From Macrostomum hystrix (taxonomy: Eukaryota; Platyhelminthes; Macrostomidae): DNA of 64,000 bases. Under the pieces are notes generated by a model. That model had not been told where the DNA came from and made no database searches. It saw only the letters and a program-made list of their open reading frames with translations. This document shows, one piece after another, positions 11,085 through 23,000 of the stretch (its first letter is position 1; each line of letters opens with the position of its first letter). A program made the translations under genes and the position numbers. Where the stretch lies: NCBI GenBank assembly GCA_950097015.1, contig CATNEN010000039.1, positions 14,664,501 through 14,728,500 on the forward strand. Reading direction: 5' to 3'.

Positions 11085-12588
11085 AATGGGATGTCACCTG
11101 TTAGAGTGGGATGTCACCTGTTAGAGTGGGATGTCCCCTGTTAGACTGGGATGTCACCTGTTAGACTGGGATGTCACCTGTTAGACTGGGATGTCCCCTG
11201 TTAGACTGGGATGCCACCAGTTAGACTGGGATGTCCCCTGTTAGACTGGGATGCCACCAGTTAGACTGGGATGTCCCCTGTTAGACTGGGAAGTCACCTG
11301 TTAGACTGGGAAGTTACCTGTTAGTTTGGGATGTCACCAATTAGAGTGGGATGTTCACTGTTAGACTGGGATGCCACCAGTTAGACTGGAAAGTCACCTG
11401 TTAGACTGGTATGTCACCTGTTAGACTCGGATGCCACCAGTTAGACTGGAAAGTCACCTGTTAGACTGGGATGTCACCTGTTAGACTGGAAAGTCACCTG
11501 TTAGACTGGAAAGTCACCTGTTAGACTGGGATGTCACCTGTTAGACTCGGATGTCACCTGTTAGACTCGGATGTCACCTGTTAGACTGGTATGTCACCTG
11601 TTAGACTCGGATGTCACCTGTTAGACTCGGATGTCACCTGTTAGACTGAGATGTCACCTGTTAGACTGGTATGTCACCTGTTAGACTGGGATGTCACCTG
11701 TTCGACTGGGATGTCACCTGTTAGACTGGTATGCCACCAGTTAGACTGGGATGTCCCCTGTTAGACTGGGATGTCACCTGTTAGACTGGGATGCCACCAG
11801 TTAGACTGGGAAGTCACCTGTTAGATTGGGATGTCACCAATTAGAGTGGGATGTTCACTGTTAGACTCGGATGCCACCAGTTAGACTGGGATGCCACCAG
11901 TTAGACTGGGAAGTCACCTGTTAGACTGGTATGTCACCTGTTAGACTCGGATGTCACCTGTTAGACTGAGATGTCACCTGTTAGACTGGGATGTCACCTG
12001 TTAGACTGGGATGTCACCTGTTAGACTGGGATGTCACCTGTTAGACTGGGATGCCACCAGTTAGACTGGAAAATCACCTGTTAGACTGGGATGTCACCTG
12101 TTAGACTGGGATGTCACCTGTTAGACTGGGATGTCACCTGTTAGACTGGGATGTCACCTGTTAGACTGGGATGTCACCTGTTAGACTGGGATGTCACTTG
12201 TTAGACTGGGATGTCACCTGTTAGACTGGGATGCCACCAGTTAGACTGGAAAATCACCTGTTAGACTGGGATGTCACCTGTTAGACTGGGATGTCACCTG
12301 TTAAACTCGGATGTCACCTGTTAGACTGGGATGTCACCTGTTAGACTGGGATGTCACCTGTTAGACTCGGATGTCACCTGTTAGACTGGGATGTCACCTG
12401 TTAGACTCGGATGTCACCTGTTAGACTGGGATGTCACCTGTTAGACTGGGATGTCACCTGTTAGACTCGGATGTCACCTGTTAGACTGGGAAGTCACCTG
12501 TTAGACTGGTATGTCACCTGTTAGACTCGGATGTCACCTGTTAGACTGGGATGTCACCTGTTAGACTGAGATGTCACCTGTTAGACTT
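11085..12588. repeat. 20-bp minisatellite array 1 (TTAGACTGGGATGTCACCTG)
   Basis: About 75 head-to-tail 20-bp units with many variants (CCACCAG, AAGTCACC, ACTCGG, ACTGGT). Variant units recur in short runs, indicating internal block duplication. The same unit forms a second array at 14.2 kb. Confidence 0.97.
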
Positions 12589-13265
12589 ATTGTGGTAATT
12601 TGAACTGTACATAGGCGGTTTTTAACATGTTGTTGTGACATGCGAGCACAATGATTTAGATTATTTGGTAGGGCACTGGGCTGCAGTTTATTACACAAGC
12701 AGATTTTTTCCATAAAATGAGCTCCTCTAGTTCATGTGATATGGAGGCTGAATTGAAGTCTCGCATGACTAATCTAAAGTACATTTTTCATGTCTATTTT
12801 TAGTCTAGGTTCTAGACAGACAAAAGCCAGCGTCTGAGAAGCATTCCGTGATGCACGTTAGAATTAAATATTCACTGCAGCATTACAATAATGTGATCTC
12901 ATTATGTAAAGCGCTGGTAATTAGTGAATTACTCTCAGAGAAAGCGTACCTCTGTCAATATTATGCTCACAGGCAGCAGCAGCAGCAGTCTGTGAGTCTG
13001 ATAGTCACAATGTCTGTCAATTTTTGGCAGAAGCATTGCTCTGAGACACAGCTCTTGATACGCGCTGATATTTTAGAGGCAGAATTATATTGCATTGTTT
13101 CGCTTGAAGACAATAGCAATATAAGCGATTGAGCACATACGACACATATGCCTGGTGTCAACGAGTGGGAACATTAGGGACCGCATTCAGAGCCTTGGCA
13201 TCGTAGATTCGTACTAATGGTCTAGCAACCGCAGGCTCGAACTCATGACCCTATCACCCTAGCCA
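12589..13265. other. Unique sequence between arrays; no supported gene
   Basis: An open frame at 12848-13132 (94 codons, with a CAG run giving five Gln) has no recognisable domain, no splice context and ordinary AT-rich composition; I do not call it a gene. Confidence 0.4.
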
Positions 13266-13520
13266 GCAAAGATTCGACCTCTGTCGCTGTCTTCAAAGAT
13301 TCGAACTCATGACCCTGTCTTGAAAGATTCGAACTTATGACCCTAATAACAAAGATTCGAACTCATGACCCTAATTACAAAGATTCGAACTCATGACCCT
13401 AATTACAAAGATTCGAACTCATGACCCTAATAACAAAGATTCGAACTCATGACCCTAATAACAAAGATTCGAACTCATGACCATGCTAGCAGGGATTCAA
13501 AGTCAGGATCCTATCTTTAA
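13266..13520. repeat. ~27-bp tRNA-T-arm-like tandem repeat
   Basis: Repeats of AAAGATTCGAACTCATGACC with CTAAT(T/A)AC between. The reverse complement, GGTCATGAGTTCGAATC, matches the tRNA T-arm/B-box consensus (GAGTTCGAATC). It probably arose by amplification of the B box of a tRNA-derived SINE. Confidence 0.8.
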
Positions 13521-13539
13521 AGATTTGAACTTTTGGCTG

Positions 13540-13860
13540 TAATCAAGGGTTCGAACTCATGCATCATTCACTCATGCTATGAACTCATGACCTTATTCAA
13601 CAAGGGTTCGAACTCATGCATCATTCACTCATGCTATGAACTCATGACCTTATTCAACAAGGGTTCGAACTCATGCATCATTCACTCATGCTATGAACTA
13701 ATGACCTTATTCAACAAGGGTTCGAACTCATGCATCATTCACTCATGCTATGAACTCATTACCTTAGTCAACAAGGGTTCGAACTCATGCATCATTCACT
13801 CATGCAATGAACTCATGACCTTAGTCAACAAGGATTCGAACTCGTGACCTAGTCAACGCA
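13540..13860. repeat. ~56-bp repeat containing the same B-box motif
   Basis: Five to six copies of a unit with CAAGGGTTCGAACTCATGCA, an internal CATTCACTCATGCTATGAAC and a second ACTCATGACC half. It looks like a compound of the neighbouring 27-bp unit and shares its GTTCGAACTCATG core. Confidence 0.8.
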
Positions 13861-14176
13861 GATTCAAAATCATGCATACTTCCTAGAAGTTGATGGGCAA
13901 TCTAAAAATGTAATCTTGTCTGAGATTGAAACAAAATCTAATCAAACAGAGTAAACCAGCTTTCTTTTTCCAGGTATTAATGTTACCTTGATTTGTTTTT
14001 TAATACACTTACCATATCTAATTTTCTGTGAAAGCAGCTAATCTATTAAAAAGGGTAATCTTCACAGACAACTCTTTGAGAACGTCAGTCGGCACAGCGA
14101 TTTGTTTGAAGCCTTCTAAAGTTGCAGTGTCTTATGATTAAGACAGTAACTTTTCAATTAAATTTATTTTAACTTA
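13861..14176. other. Unique AT-rich spacer
   Basis: No gene or element recognised between the B-box array and minisatellite array 2. Confidence 0.4.
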
Positions 14177-14858
14177 GTCACCTGTTAGACTGGGATGTCA
14201 CCTGTTAGACTGGGATGTCACCAGTTAGACTGGGATGTCACCTGTTAGACTGGGATGTCACCTGTTAGACTGGGATGTCACCTGTTAGACTGGGATGTCA
14301 CCTGTTAGACTGGGATGTCACCTGTTAGACTGGGATGTCACCTGTTAGACTGGGATGTCACCTGTTAGACTAGGATGTCACCTGTTAGACTGGGATGTCA
14401 CCTGTTAGACTGGGATGTCACCTGTTAGACTGGGATGTCACCTGTTAGACTGGGATGTCACCTGTTAGACTAGGATGTCACCTGTTAGACTGGGATGTCA
14501 CCTGTTAGACTGGGATGTCACCTGTTAGACTGGGATGTCACCTGTTAGATTGGGATGTCACCTGTTAGACTGGGATGTCACCTGTTAGACTGGGATGTCA
14601 CCTGTTAGACTGGGATGTCACCTGTTAGACTGGGATGTCACCTGTTAGACTGGGATGTCACCTGTTAGACTGGGATGTCACCTGTTAGACTGGGATGTCA
14701 CCTGTTAGACTGGGATGTCACCAGTTAGACTGGGATGTCACCTGTTAGACTGGGATGTCACCTGTTAGACTGGGATGTCACCAGTTAGACTGGGATGTCA
14801 CCTGTTAGACTGGGATGTCACCTGTTAGACTGGGATGTCACCTGTTAGACTGGTATGC
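14177..14858. repeat. 20-bp minisatellite array 2 (same unit as array 1)
   Basis: About 34 copies of TTAGACTGGGATGTCACCTG, nearly all identical. It is far more homogeneous than array 1, so it is probably a young array seeded from it. Confidence 0.97.
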
Positions 14859-15318
14859 TGGCTAACATTCCCCAGTTAGCATCTGGGGAAACGAATTAAA
14901 GGAAGATTACTAAGCAGCCGGTGGGAACATGCCAGTTCTAAGAACTTCTGGGCCGAGAAAACGGGAAAAATTATACAGCCAGAAAGATGAAAATTTTCCC
15001 ATTCCCCAGTCGATTGCGGCCCAGAATGCCAGATTGGGGAGAAGCCGTTGCTTGATTCCCCAGCATATATCTACGCAAAATTGGGCTTCGCTTCAACCGG
15101 AGCTAAAAGAAGATTCTTGACCCAGCGCGATGCGGTGAGTGCCTCTCTGCGGGGCTTCAGCGCGGCTGTGGGTGGCTGTAGGTGGCCTCCAGGCAAGGCG
15201 GTCACACACCAGCCACATGGCACTCGAGCTGGGCAATTTTAATTTGCAATTTTCCTATTTTAGACGAATGTGGAATTCTTATAATAAACAATTCATTTCA
15301 CCCGCTCTGTTTCGTTAT
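14859..15318. other. Unique sequence; no supported gene
   Basis: Short open frames only. Composition is mixed and no domain, splice pattern or known element was recognised. Confidence 0.4.
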
Positions 15319-16848
15319 TAGCTCTGCCGACTCCGCTATCTCCCTGTCCTCTCCGCTATCTCCCTGTCCTCTCCGCTTTCTCCCTGTCATCTCCGCTCTC
15401 TCCCTGTCCTCTCCGCTTTCTCCCTGTCATCTCCGCTTTCTCCCTGTCATCTCCGCTCTCTCCCTGTCCTCTCCGCTTTCTCCCTGTCATCTCCGCTTTC
15501 TCCCTGTCCTCTCCGCTATCTCCCTGTCATCTCCGCTCTCTCCCTGTCCTCTCCGCTTTCTCCCTGTCATCTCCGCTCTCTCCCTGTCCTCTCCGCTATC
15601 TCCCTGTCCTCTCCGCTATCTCCCTGTCATCTCCGCTCTCTCCCTGTCCTCTCCGCTATCTCCCTGTCATCTCCGCTTTCTCCCTGTCATCTCCGCTATC
15701 TCCCTGTCATCTCCGCTCTCTCCCTGTCCTCTCCGCTTTCTCCCTGTCATCTCCGCTCTCTCCCTGTCCTCTCCGCTCTCTCCCTGTCCTCTCCGCTCTC
15801 TCCCTGTCCTCTCCGCTATCTCCCTGTCATCTCCGCTTTCTCCCTGTCATGTCCGCTTTCTCCCTGTCATCTCCGCTTTCTCCCTGTCATCTCCGCTTTC
15901 TCCCTGTCATCTCCGCTATCTCCCTGTCCTCTCCGCTATCTCCCTGTCCTCTCCGCTATCTTCCTGTCCTCTCCGCTATCTCCCTGTCCTCTCCGCTATC
16001 TCCCTGTCATCTCCGCTCTCTCCCTGTCATCTCCGCTCTCTCCCTGTCATCTCCGCTATCTCCCTGTCATCTCCGCTCTCTCCCTGTCATCTCCGCTCTA
16101 TCCCTGTCCTCTCCGCTCTCTCCCTGTCATCTCCGCTCTCTTCCTGTCCTCTCCGCTCTCTCCTTATCTTCTCCTCTCTCTCCCTGTGCTCTCCGCTCTC
16201 TCCCTGTCCTCTCCGCTTTCTCCCTGTCCTCTCCGCTCTCTCCTTATCTTCTCCGCTCTCTTCCTGACCTCTCCGCTCTCTTCCTGACCTCTCCGCTCTC
16301 TTCCTGTCCTCTCCGCTCTCTTCCTGTCCTCTCCGCTCTCCTCCTGTCCTCTCCGCTCTCTTCCTGTCCTCTCCGTTATCTCCCTGTCCTCTCCGCTCTC
16401 TCCTTATCTTCTCCGCTCTCTCCCTGTCCTCTCCGCTCACTCCTTATCTTCTCCGCTCTCTCCCTGTCCTCTCCGCTCTCTCATTATCTTCTCCTCTCTC
16501 TCCCTGTGCTCTCCGCTCTCTCCCTGTCCTCTCCGCTCTCTCCTTATCTTCTCCGCTCTCTCCTTGTCCTCTCCGCTCTCTCCTTATCTTCTCGGCTCTC
16601 TCCTTGTCCTCTCCGCTCTCTCCTTATCTTCTCCTCTCTCTCCCTGTGCTCTCCGCTCTCTCCCTGTCCTCTCCGCTCTCTTCCTGCCCTCTCCGCTCTC
16701 CTCCTGTCTTCTCCGCTCTCTCCCTGTCCTCTCCGCTTTCTCCCTGTCCTCTCCGCTCTCTCCTTGTCCTCTCCGCTCTCTCCTTATCTTCTCCTCTCTC
16801 TCCCTGTGCTCTCCGCTCTCTCGCTGCCCTCTCCGCACTCCCATATCC
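15319..16848. repeat. 20-bp polypyrimidine minisatellite
   Basis: About 76 copies of CTCTCCGCTTTCTCCCTGTC-type units. The plus strand is almost pure C/T, with a later variant sub-block using CTCCTTATCTTC. Because 20 is not a multiple of three and the unit has no stop, all plus frames stay open; none is a gene. Long homopyrimidine tracts can form triplex DNA. Confidence 0.97.
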
Positions 16849-17384
16849 TCCACTTTGGCTGACATACTGAAGCAATAACAGTGCCAATGAAGCAAATGCA
16901 AAAATTCCCTATCTATCCCAAAGCTTTCGGTCACCAATCTGTGAGTTAAGCCAGATTTTCCCATGCACTCCTCATTTTGGATGTGAATATTCAGCCAAGC
17001 TATCGATTAAATCCCAGAGCCGCTTGAAAGCAGATTTTCGGCGACCATTTCTATGGTGTAAATCTTTGTTGCTGGGAGTTCATGAACGTAAACCTCGCAC
17101 AAAAATCCTCAGAAATTTCTGAGCTGGATCTGGCACTAAAGTCCCTGAGCTGGATCTACCAAACTTTAGTGCCAGATTTGAAAATTCTCACGCAAATTCA
17201 TGTATCGCGACCTCAGAGAGAAGATTATAATACAATTATACATACTATTATACGAGTGAGAAACGCTTTGAGTTCCCTCGCAGCCAGATGCCTAAATGAA
17301 ATGAAATTTTTTGCCGAGAAGTCTTCGACTTCACAACCTTGTTTAACTGTCCTAAATTTGTCAGCTGATTATTCTAGGTTGAAT
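16849..17384. other. Unique sequence; no firm gene
   Basis: A frame at 17082-17582 encodes an N-terminal part that looks ordinary but its C-terminal third is an AAT microsatellite and SINE sequence, so it is not a credible intact gene. Confidence 0.4.
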
Positions 17385-17755
17385 TATAATAATAATAATC
17401 ATCATAATCATAATAATAATAATAATTGCAGGAGGGTTGAGGGCAAAGGCACATCATTTGGTGACACTAGACCCGCAGCCAGCGAGGAGGCAATTCTGCC
17501 CATTTCGCTGACTCCTGAGCACACACGCACACAGATACTGTACACAGGCACAGGCTCACACAGGTGTGTACATCTGCCCTGACTTTCTCATCGTCAGGCA
17601 AGTGTACAGTTAACTGTGCACCTTGAAGGTTGGCCCTCAAGGGCGTAAATTGCACGACAAGCCCCGAAGCCTTCTCTCCGCGGCTGCGCCCCAAATAAAT
17701 GTGGCCTCGCCGTGGAATCGAACTTAGGGACCTTGGTGCGACTGCCGCCGACCCC
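17385..17755 (-). mobile_element. SINE-A copy, nearly full length, with (AAT)n tail
   Basis: Minus orientation. The head near 17700-17750 contains the B box AGTTCGATTCC and the segment CACCAAGGTCCC. The body matches the copy at 18.65 kb, and the 3' end runs into ATTATTATT simple repeat (17385-17430 on the plus strand as AATAATAAT). Confidence 0.85.
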
Positions 17756-18650
17756 CCCTCATCCTAGATTAAAAGCTTTGCTAAGTATTCTCTTCAAGAT
17801 TATTCTTAAATTTGTTAAAAGCCTTTTTTCAGACCGGTGCAAATCATTAATTACTAGCAATGGAATTCAGTAGGTTTCAGGATTTCATTTCAGCCAATAT
17901 GACAGCCTCATAATATTGATTTGGACATTTCAAATCGTGCAAAAAATCGATCCGGCCATACTCAATGCGACCCAGCCCAGCAGAGAGAAGAAATAAATAG
18001 AGGAAATTGAGAAGGCCGCAGGCCAGGTGCGAAGCGGCAGTGATTACACGCTTCTCCGGGGTCGCATCCGCTTTCTACTTGGTCTCATAGCTCCGCAATC
18101 GGGCACCAACCCTGCCATTTCCCCCAACCTAGAGCTAATTATTTTTTGTTCGTACCCTCTTGAAAGCGGCGGCGGACTGAGCAGCGTTGAGCAGTCTTGC
18201 ATACTTCCCGCGGAATCCCCAGGTGGATTGCGCGACGGTTCTGGGAGAAAGATAAAATTGAGAACAGTAGCACCGAACTAGCTGAGCAGTCCGGGGACAG
18301 GGGCTTCATTTTCTGGGCCACCAACTGTGCGCCTAAAAGCTTGACATTGCTCGAGAAAGCAGAAAATATTGACCTTTCGCTGGCTGGCAGACTGAGCGAT
18401 CCTATCCTATATATGCGAGTGTACAGACATGCAAAGCTTATTTCAGGACTATTTTAAGCTTATAGCAAGCCTGCATTGCCACATATCCGCTGATGAAACT
18501 ATGTCTGCAAAGGTGCATACTTAATAGAAATCTGGCTTCTCAAATGTACGAGTACATTTAGTACATTTTCATAATCTCGCCAATGGACCTCGTACAAAAG
18601 TTTATAATAAATGTTAATTTCTATTTCGAGTTACAATGGCCTGTATTCTA
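17756..18650. other. Unique sequence; no supported gene
   Basis: No domain, credible exon or repeat recognised. Confidence 0.4.
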
Positions 18651-18652
18651 AG

Positions 18653-18960
18653 GGAGTGGCAGAGCGGTTAACGCGTTAGCCTCTCGCACCAAGGTCCCTG
18701 AGCTCGATTCCGCAGCGAGGCCGCATTCATTTCTGGCTTGTCGTGCAATTTGCGCCTTTGAGGGCCAACCTCCAAGGCACAGTGAGAGTGCTCACAGCCT
18801 GACCATGAGAAAGTCAGGGCAGATGTACACACCTGTGTGAGCGTATGCCTGCGTACAGTATATGTGTGCGTGTGTGCTCAGGAGTCAGCGAAATGGCCAG
18901 AATTGCCTCCTGGCTGGCTGCGGGTCTAGTGTCATTGTCATTGTCATTATTATGGTTTGT
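18653..18960 (+). mobile_element. SINE-A full-length copy (tRNA-derived)
   Basis: Best copy of the family. The A box GTGGCAGAGCGGTTAAC and B box GAGCTCGATTCC lie at tRNA-like spacing. The body contains GAGGGCCAACCTCCAAGGCA and GTCAGGGCAGATGTACACAC, and the tail is GTCATTGTCATTATTATT-like. Such elements are transcribed by RNA polymerase III and mobilised by a LINE. Confidence 0.88.
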
Positions 18961-19098
18961 TTCAGGTCACCCAGTTGTACGGTAAATTGTGTGCTAGCAT
19001 TAGCTGGGGCATTAGCTGGGGGATATTGTGGCCCTTTAGTCCATGGACTGAGCAGCTGTACACAGCCTTTTTGAGGTTTTGAAGCTGTGACTGAGTTC
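18961..19098 (+). mobile_element. SINE-B tail fragment
   Basis: Contains CAGCATTAGCTGGGG-like sequence (duplicated), the palindromic core AGTCCATGGACT and GAGCAGCTGTACACAGCC. It abuts the SINE-A 3' end. Confidence 0.65.
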
Positions 19099-19584
19099 AG
19101 TCTTTAGCAGTCTGTAAATTTGGCTTAACTGAAATTTCTATAACTGTCAAATGCCCTATGTTCATTTGATGGTGCCTAGACTCTGTCGCTAAAGTGGACT
19201 CTTTACGTATCTAAGCCGATCGCGATGACTCGATAATTAATCATATCTGATTTGATGACGCACGCGTTGTAACACAAAGCTGTCGTTAACGAAATCTCTT
19301 TGAATTAGCTGCTTCGATATCATAAGTGTATTATCTGATTCTTCGCATTCAGCTTTGACACGCGATTGTCCGTCTGTCGCATTAGTGTCACCTGGTAATG
19401 CGCACCTGAGAGCAGATAATTAGCCTAATCCTGCACTAGCAGAGGCCTCAACCCATAAGACCGCACACTTTGTTGCCTTCAGAATTTTCTTTTCAAACGT
19501 CCTTTGTCAGATGGGCATAACTCAGCTTAAATTTCAGCCAAAGAGAAACAATTTATTACCTTGAGCAATACACTTAATTCCCAA

Positions 19585-19715
19585 CGACCTTAGTTCACCC
19601 TGTGGTAAAATGGGTTCATGCATACGATGATTAGTCCACGGACTGAACAGCTGTACACGGCCTTTGGAAGCGACGTAGCTGCGCTTACTGTTGTACAACC
19701 AGGGGGTAAGTTGAA
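19585..19715 (+). mobile_element. SINE-B fragment
   Basis: Contains TTAGTTCACCCTGTGGTAAA, a core variant TTAGTCCACGGACTGAAC and AGCTGTACACGGCCTT, in family order. The rest of 19100-20080 holds no recognised gene. Confidence 0.6.
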
Positions 19716-20080
19716 GAACGGTTAATGTGCAATTGCCAGCAGCCGCCGTGCAATTATGAACTATTACGGTTGTACAACCAGATTTAGTTTTTATTTCCTA
19801 TCTATGCAGACTTGTAAAGTAAGTCTGGATAAAAAAAAGAAATTAACATATTCAAAATCTCCAGCATATTTTAGATGGAAACCGTCAGCAGGTCGAAAGT
19901 CCTGAGCATGCTAGAGTACTCAGGTCTCACCTTGAAAAAGTGGGAACGTGGAAACGAATGCAATAATCACACAGTAACAGTTTAACAGAAGCTTGTATTT
20001 TAAATAGTCCAGCTTATCTCTCCGCGAATATAAAAAGCATAACTTTACAAACAAGCGATGAAAATCATTGACGCAGCTGG

Positions 20081-23000
20081 TCATTGAAGTCCGCGAAGTC
20101 GACAGCGGCTCCTCCATGACAGTCGAAGCGTTCGCAAAAGAACGCATGCAACGGCTGCCAGAAGAGACGCGACAGAAGCTGCGAGACCAGCGGCCGCCAA
20201 GCTCAGCATCCAGCCTGTTGTTGCAGCAAACGCAACAGCTTTCTCAGCCCTCGATACTAGCAGCTTCGGGCGATGCACCGTCAGGATGTTGACGTCAACA
20301 AATGCCGTTAAGAATGGCTGGCCAGAGTCTGTGGCGACCAGGCGGAGACGCCAGCGTTGTGGTTGCACCAGAGCTGTCGATGAAGACAACGATGACGTCA
20401 GCCGTCTTCGAAGTCTCAGCAGGCCGCTGTGTCGCTCCAATCGAAATGTAGCGACCGCGTCGGGACTACTTTCAGAGACGTTCAGGCTGTACTCAATGCG
20501 GCCGTTCTCACCTTCGTCGGCATCACTTGATTCAGGAGAGTAAAAATGATAGTTTGGTGGGATGCCTTCGGAAAAAATCAGTTTTCTTTGTGGCTACTAT
20601 AATTTACATTGCACCAACCTAGCAGTCGCTTGGAGAATCACGTGACCAGGCCGATCGTCAAATGATACCGCGTGGCTTCTTTGGCCCCAATGTGGCCTGG
20701 GAAACTGAAATACAGGCGGGCAATCATTGACGTCGAGCACACGAATGCTAACCGCTGTGCTGGAAGAGAGGCTGCTTGGCAGGCCATTGTCCCGCGCGAT
20801 CAATGTGAAAGTGTACCGCGCTCGAGTCTCTCTGTCAAGACTCCGCTTGGTTTGTACAACTCCCACGTCGGACACTTGAAAATTGACCGCGGCGTCATCG
20901 CTGCCCTCAGCAGAGTCGTCCACAATCACGAAGGTCACAGTACCCCCGGGTCCCTCGTCCGGGTCTGACCATGGCACCAGCCCGAGTACCAGTCCTGGGG
21001 CTGCATTCTCTGTCGCAACAAATTCTAACACTGCTGGTAACAGTGGAGCCACGTCATTGATGTCTATGACCTGGAAATAAAGATCAGATCAGATGACAGG
21101 TTCGGCGCTGCAATTTCATGAAAATTACCTCCCCCAATTTGCGCTGAAGTCTCATGACCGAACTCTTTCACAGTTTGTTGTAGTATTTCTACCTGTTTCT
21201 GAGACGGTCGGGCAGTGTCGATTGCCTGCCCGGCCGTTTTTCAGGGCGGTTTGGTTGGCTCGGCCTTGGCCTCGCCCTCTCTCACCCTCCTCCCCGTTCC
21301 TGCTCTGTGTGCCCTGTGCCGCCACCTGATTGGCTTGACGCGGGCTTTGTCTGTTAACCCTTACCCTAGCCCTGCGGGCTTTGCCCTCCCGCCAATCAGC
21401 TCAGCGTAGCTATGCCCTCCACCCAGCCAGTGCGTACAACCCTACCCCTCCCTGCGCGCTTTAGGCTTGACTTTGCATCACGAAAGTTACTTCAAAGTCA
21501 ACCTCCGACATGTTACTATGTCCCACTCGTGTTTCTATAACGCGGCAAATATAAAAAAAACCAAACTTGCTAAATCTAACTCGGCTAAAAACCAACAATA
21601 TTCAAAAGCTCTCGCCAATGTACCACAAGCTCAACAGTTGCCGTGGTTGACAGTCTCCTAGGACGACCTCGATCGCTAGCCACGACGCGAAGCCGCGCTC
21701 TTGGTCGACGCTCCCGATCCAGCGGCCGCATCGCTGCAAGTAAGCCCGTCACAACATCCACAGCGAAGTCATTGTGGTGCCCATCGTCCAGTAGACGGTA
21801 GTCGATCCGGCCATTGTCGCCTATATCAGCATCGCTGGCACTTAAGTTTGCCAGGGCGAGAACCGATGCTGGTGACGACTCATTGGGAGCAGCCTCTGTT
21901 AGTCGCAATAAAACCGTTTGAGTCGCCAAGTTCAAACTAGCCATCGCAAAAACTGGCGCGTTGTCGTTTTCATCCAGCACGCGAATCACAAGGCGTTCCT
22001 CGCCGGCCAAGCCGCCGCCGTCCAAGCAGCGAATGGCGGCCCGATGCGAATCCGCCGTTTCCCGATCAAGCGGCGACATTGTCCGCAGCTGCAACAATCC
22101 GGGTGAAAACAACCGCAGTGAGAAAAGTTTCGAGGAATTTGACGCTAGTAGGTGACAATGGACGCTTCCGTTGGCTCCGGCGTCCCCGTCATGGACGCTG
22201 AGAACCGCGGCTACGGCACCCGCTGGATTGTTTTCGCGGACACTCGGCGATGCCTCAGATGTGGCGCCGAGAAGTTTCAATCGAGGCGCGTTGTCGTTCA
22301 CGTCGAGAACACGAATGCGAATGTCAGCAGTGGCCGATCTGCAAGGCGATGTTTTTTAAACCGGCATCAGCGTTTCACATATTTTACTTGAGGTTTCCTG
22401 CAGCGAAATCACCCCACCGAGCGTCTCCATCTCCACCGCAAGACTTCCAGCCAAGATTTTCCCTGAAAGCGAGTTTCAAGCTTATTCACTTCACGGCAGT
22501 GTAATCTTTAGTGAAAAATCCGATGCATTCTATAATTGCTCAAAGTGCATTGACCAAGGTCGAACTTTCGAGGTTAAAATCATTATCCAATTAAGCTCTC
22601 AGGTGACTCTCCCACCGTCGGTCCGAACCTACCGAATTATATTAATCTGTATCTCATTAAACATTCAATCTAACGCCATGAAAATAGAGAATTACGGGTT
22701 AAAACTTTGCTTTTATCCGATAAAAACAACTTCGAAAATCACAAAGCATCAGCATCGTCATGATACGCTCGTATATAGGCAATCAATATAGGCATCCTTT
22801 TTGTACTTACAAAAGCAGCCTATGTAACCATTTCGGCTATTATTGCTTATTATATTGAATTGGTTATATTTTTCATTATAATCTTGGCCCCACACCAATT
22901 TACTGTAACAAACCTTTCTACTGTCCCACGCCCATCTACTGTCCCACACACATCTACTGTCCCACATCCTTCTACTGTCCCACACCCTTCTACTGTCCCA

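Noticed and set aside
12848-13132. 94-codon frame with a Gln run
   Set aside because: No domain, no splice or start context; AT-rich composition like the surrounding spacer.
11085-14858. Regular short repeats suggesting a CRISPR array
   Set aside because: No unique spacers between units; they are direct tandem minisatellites in a eukaryote.
15182-16964. Several overlapping 100-360-codon open frames
   Set aside because: Polypyrimidine 20-bp repeat without stops; identical peptide in three frames and no start context.
17082-17582. 166-codon frame
   Set aside because: Its last third is AAT microsatellite and antisense SINE-A.
18653-18725. Possible tRNA gene (A and B boxes present)
   Set aside because: The cloverleaf is not complete and the sequence continues into a repeated SINE body found elsewhere.
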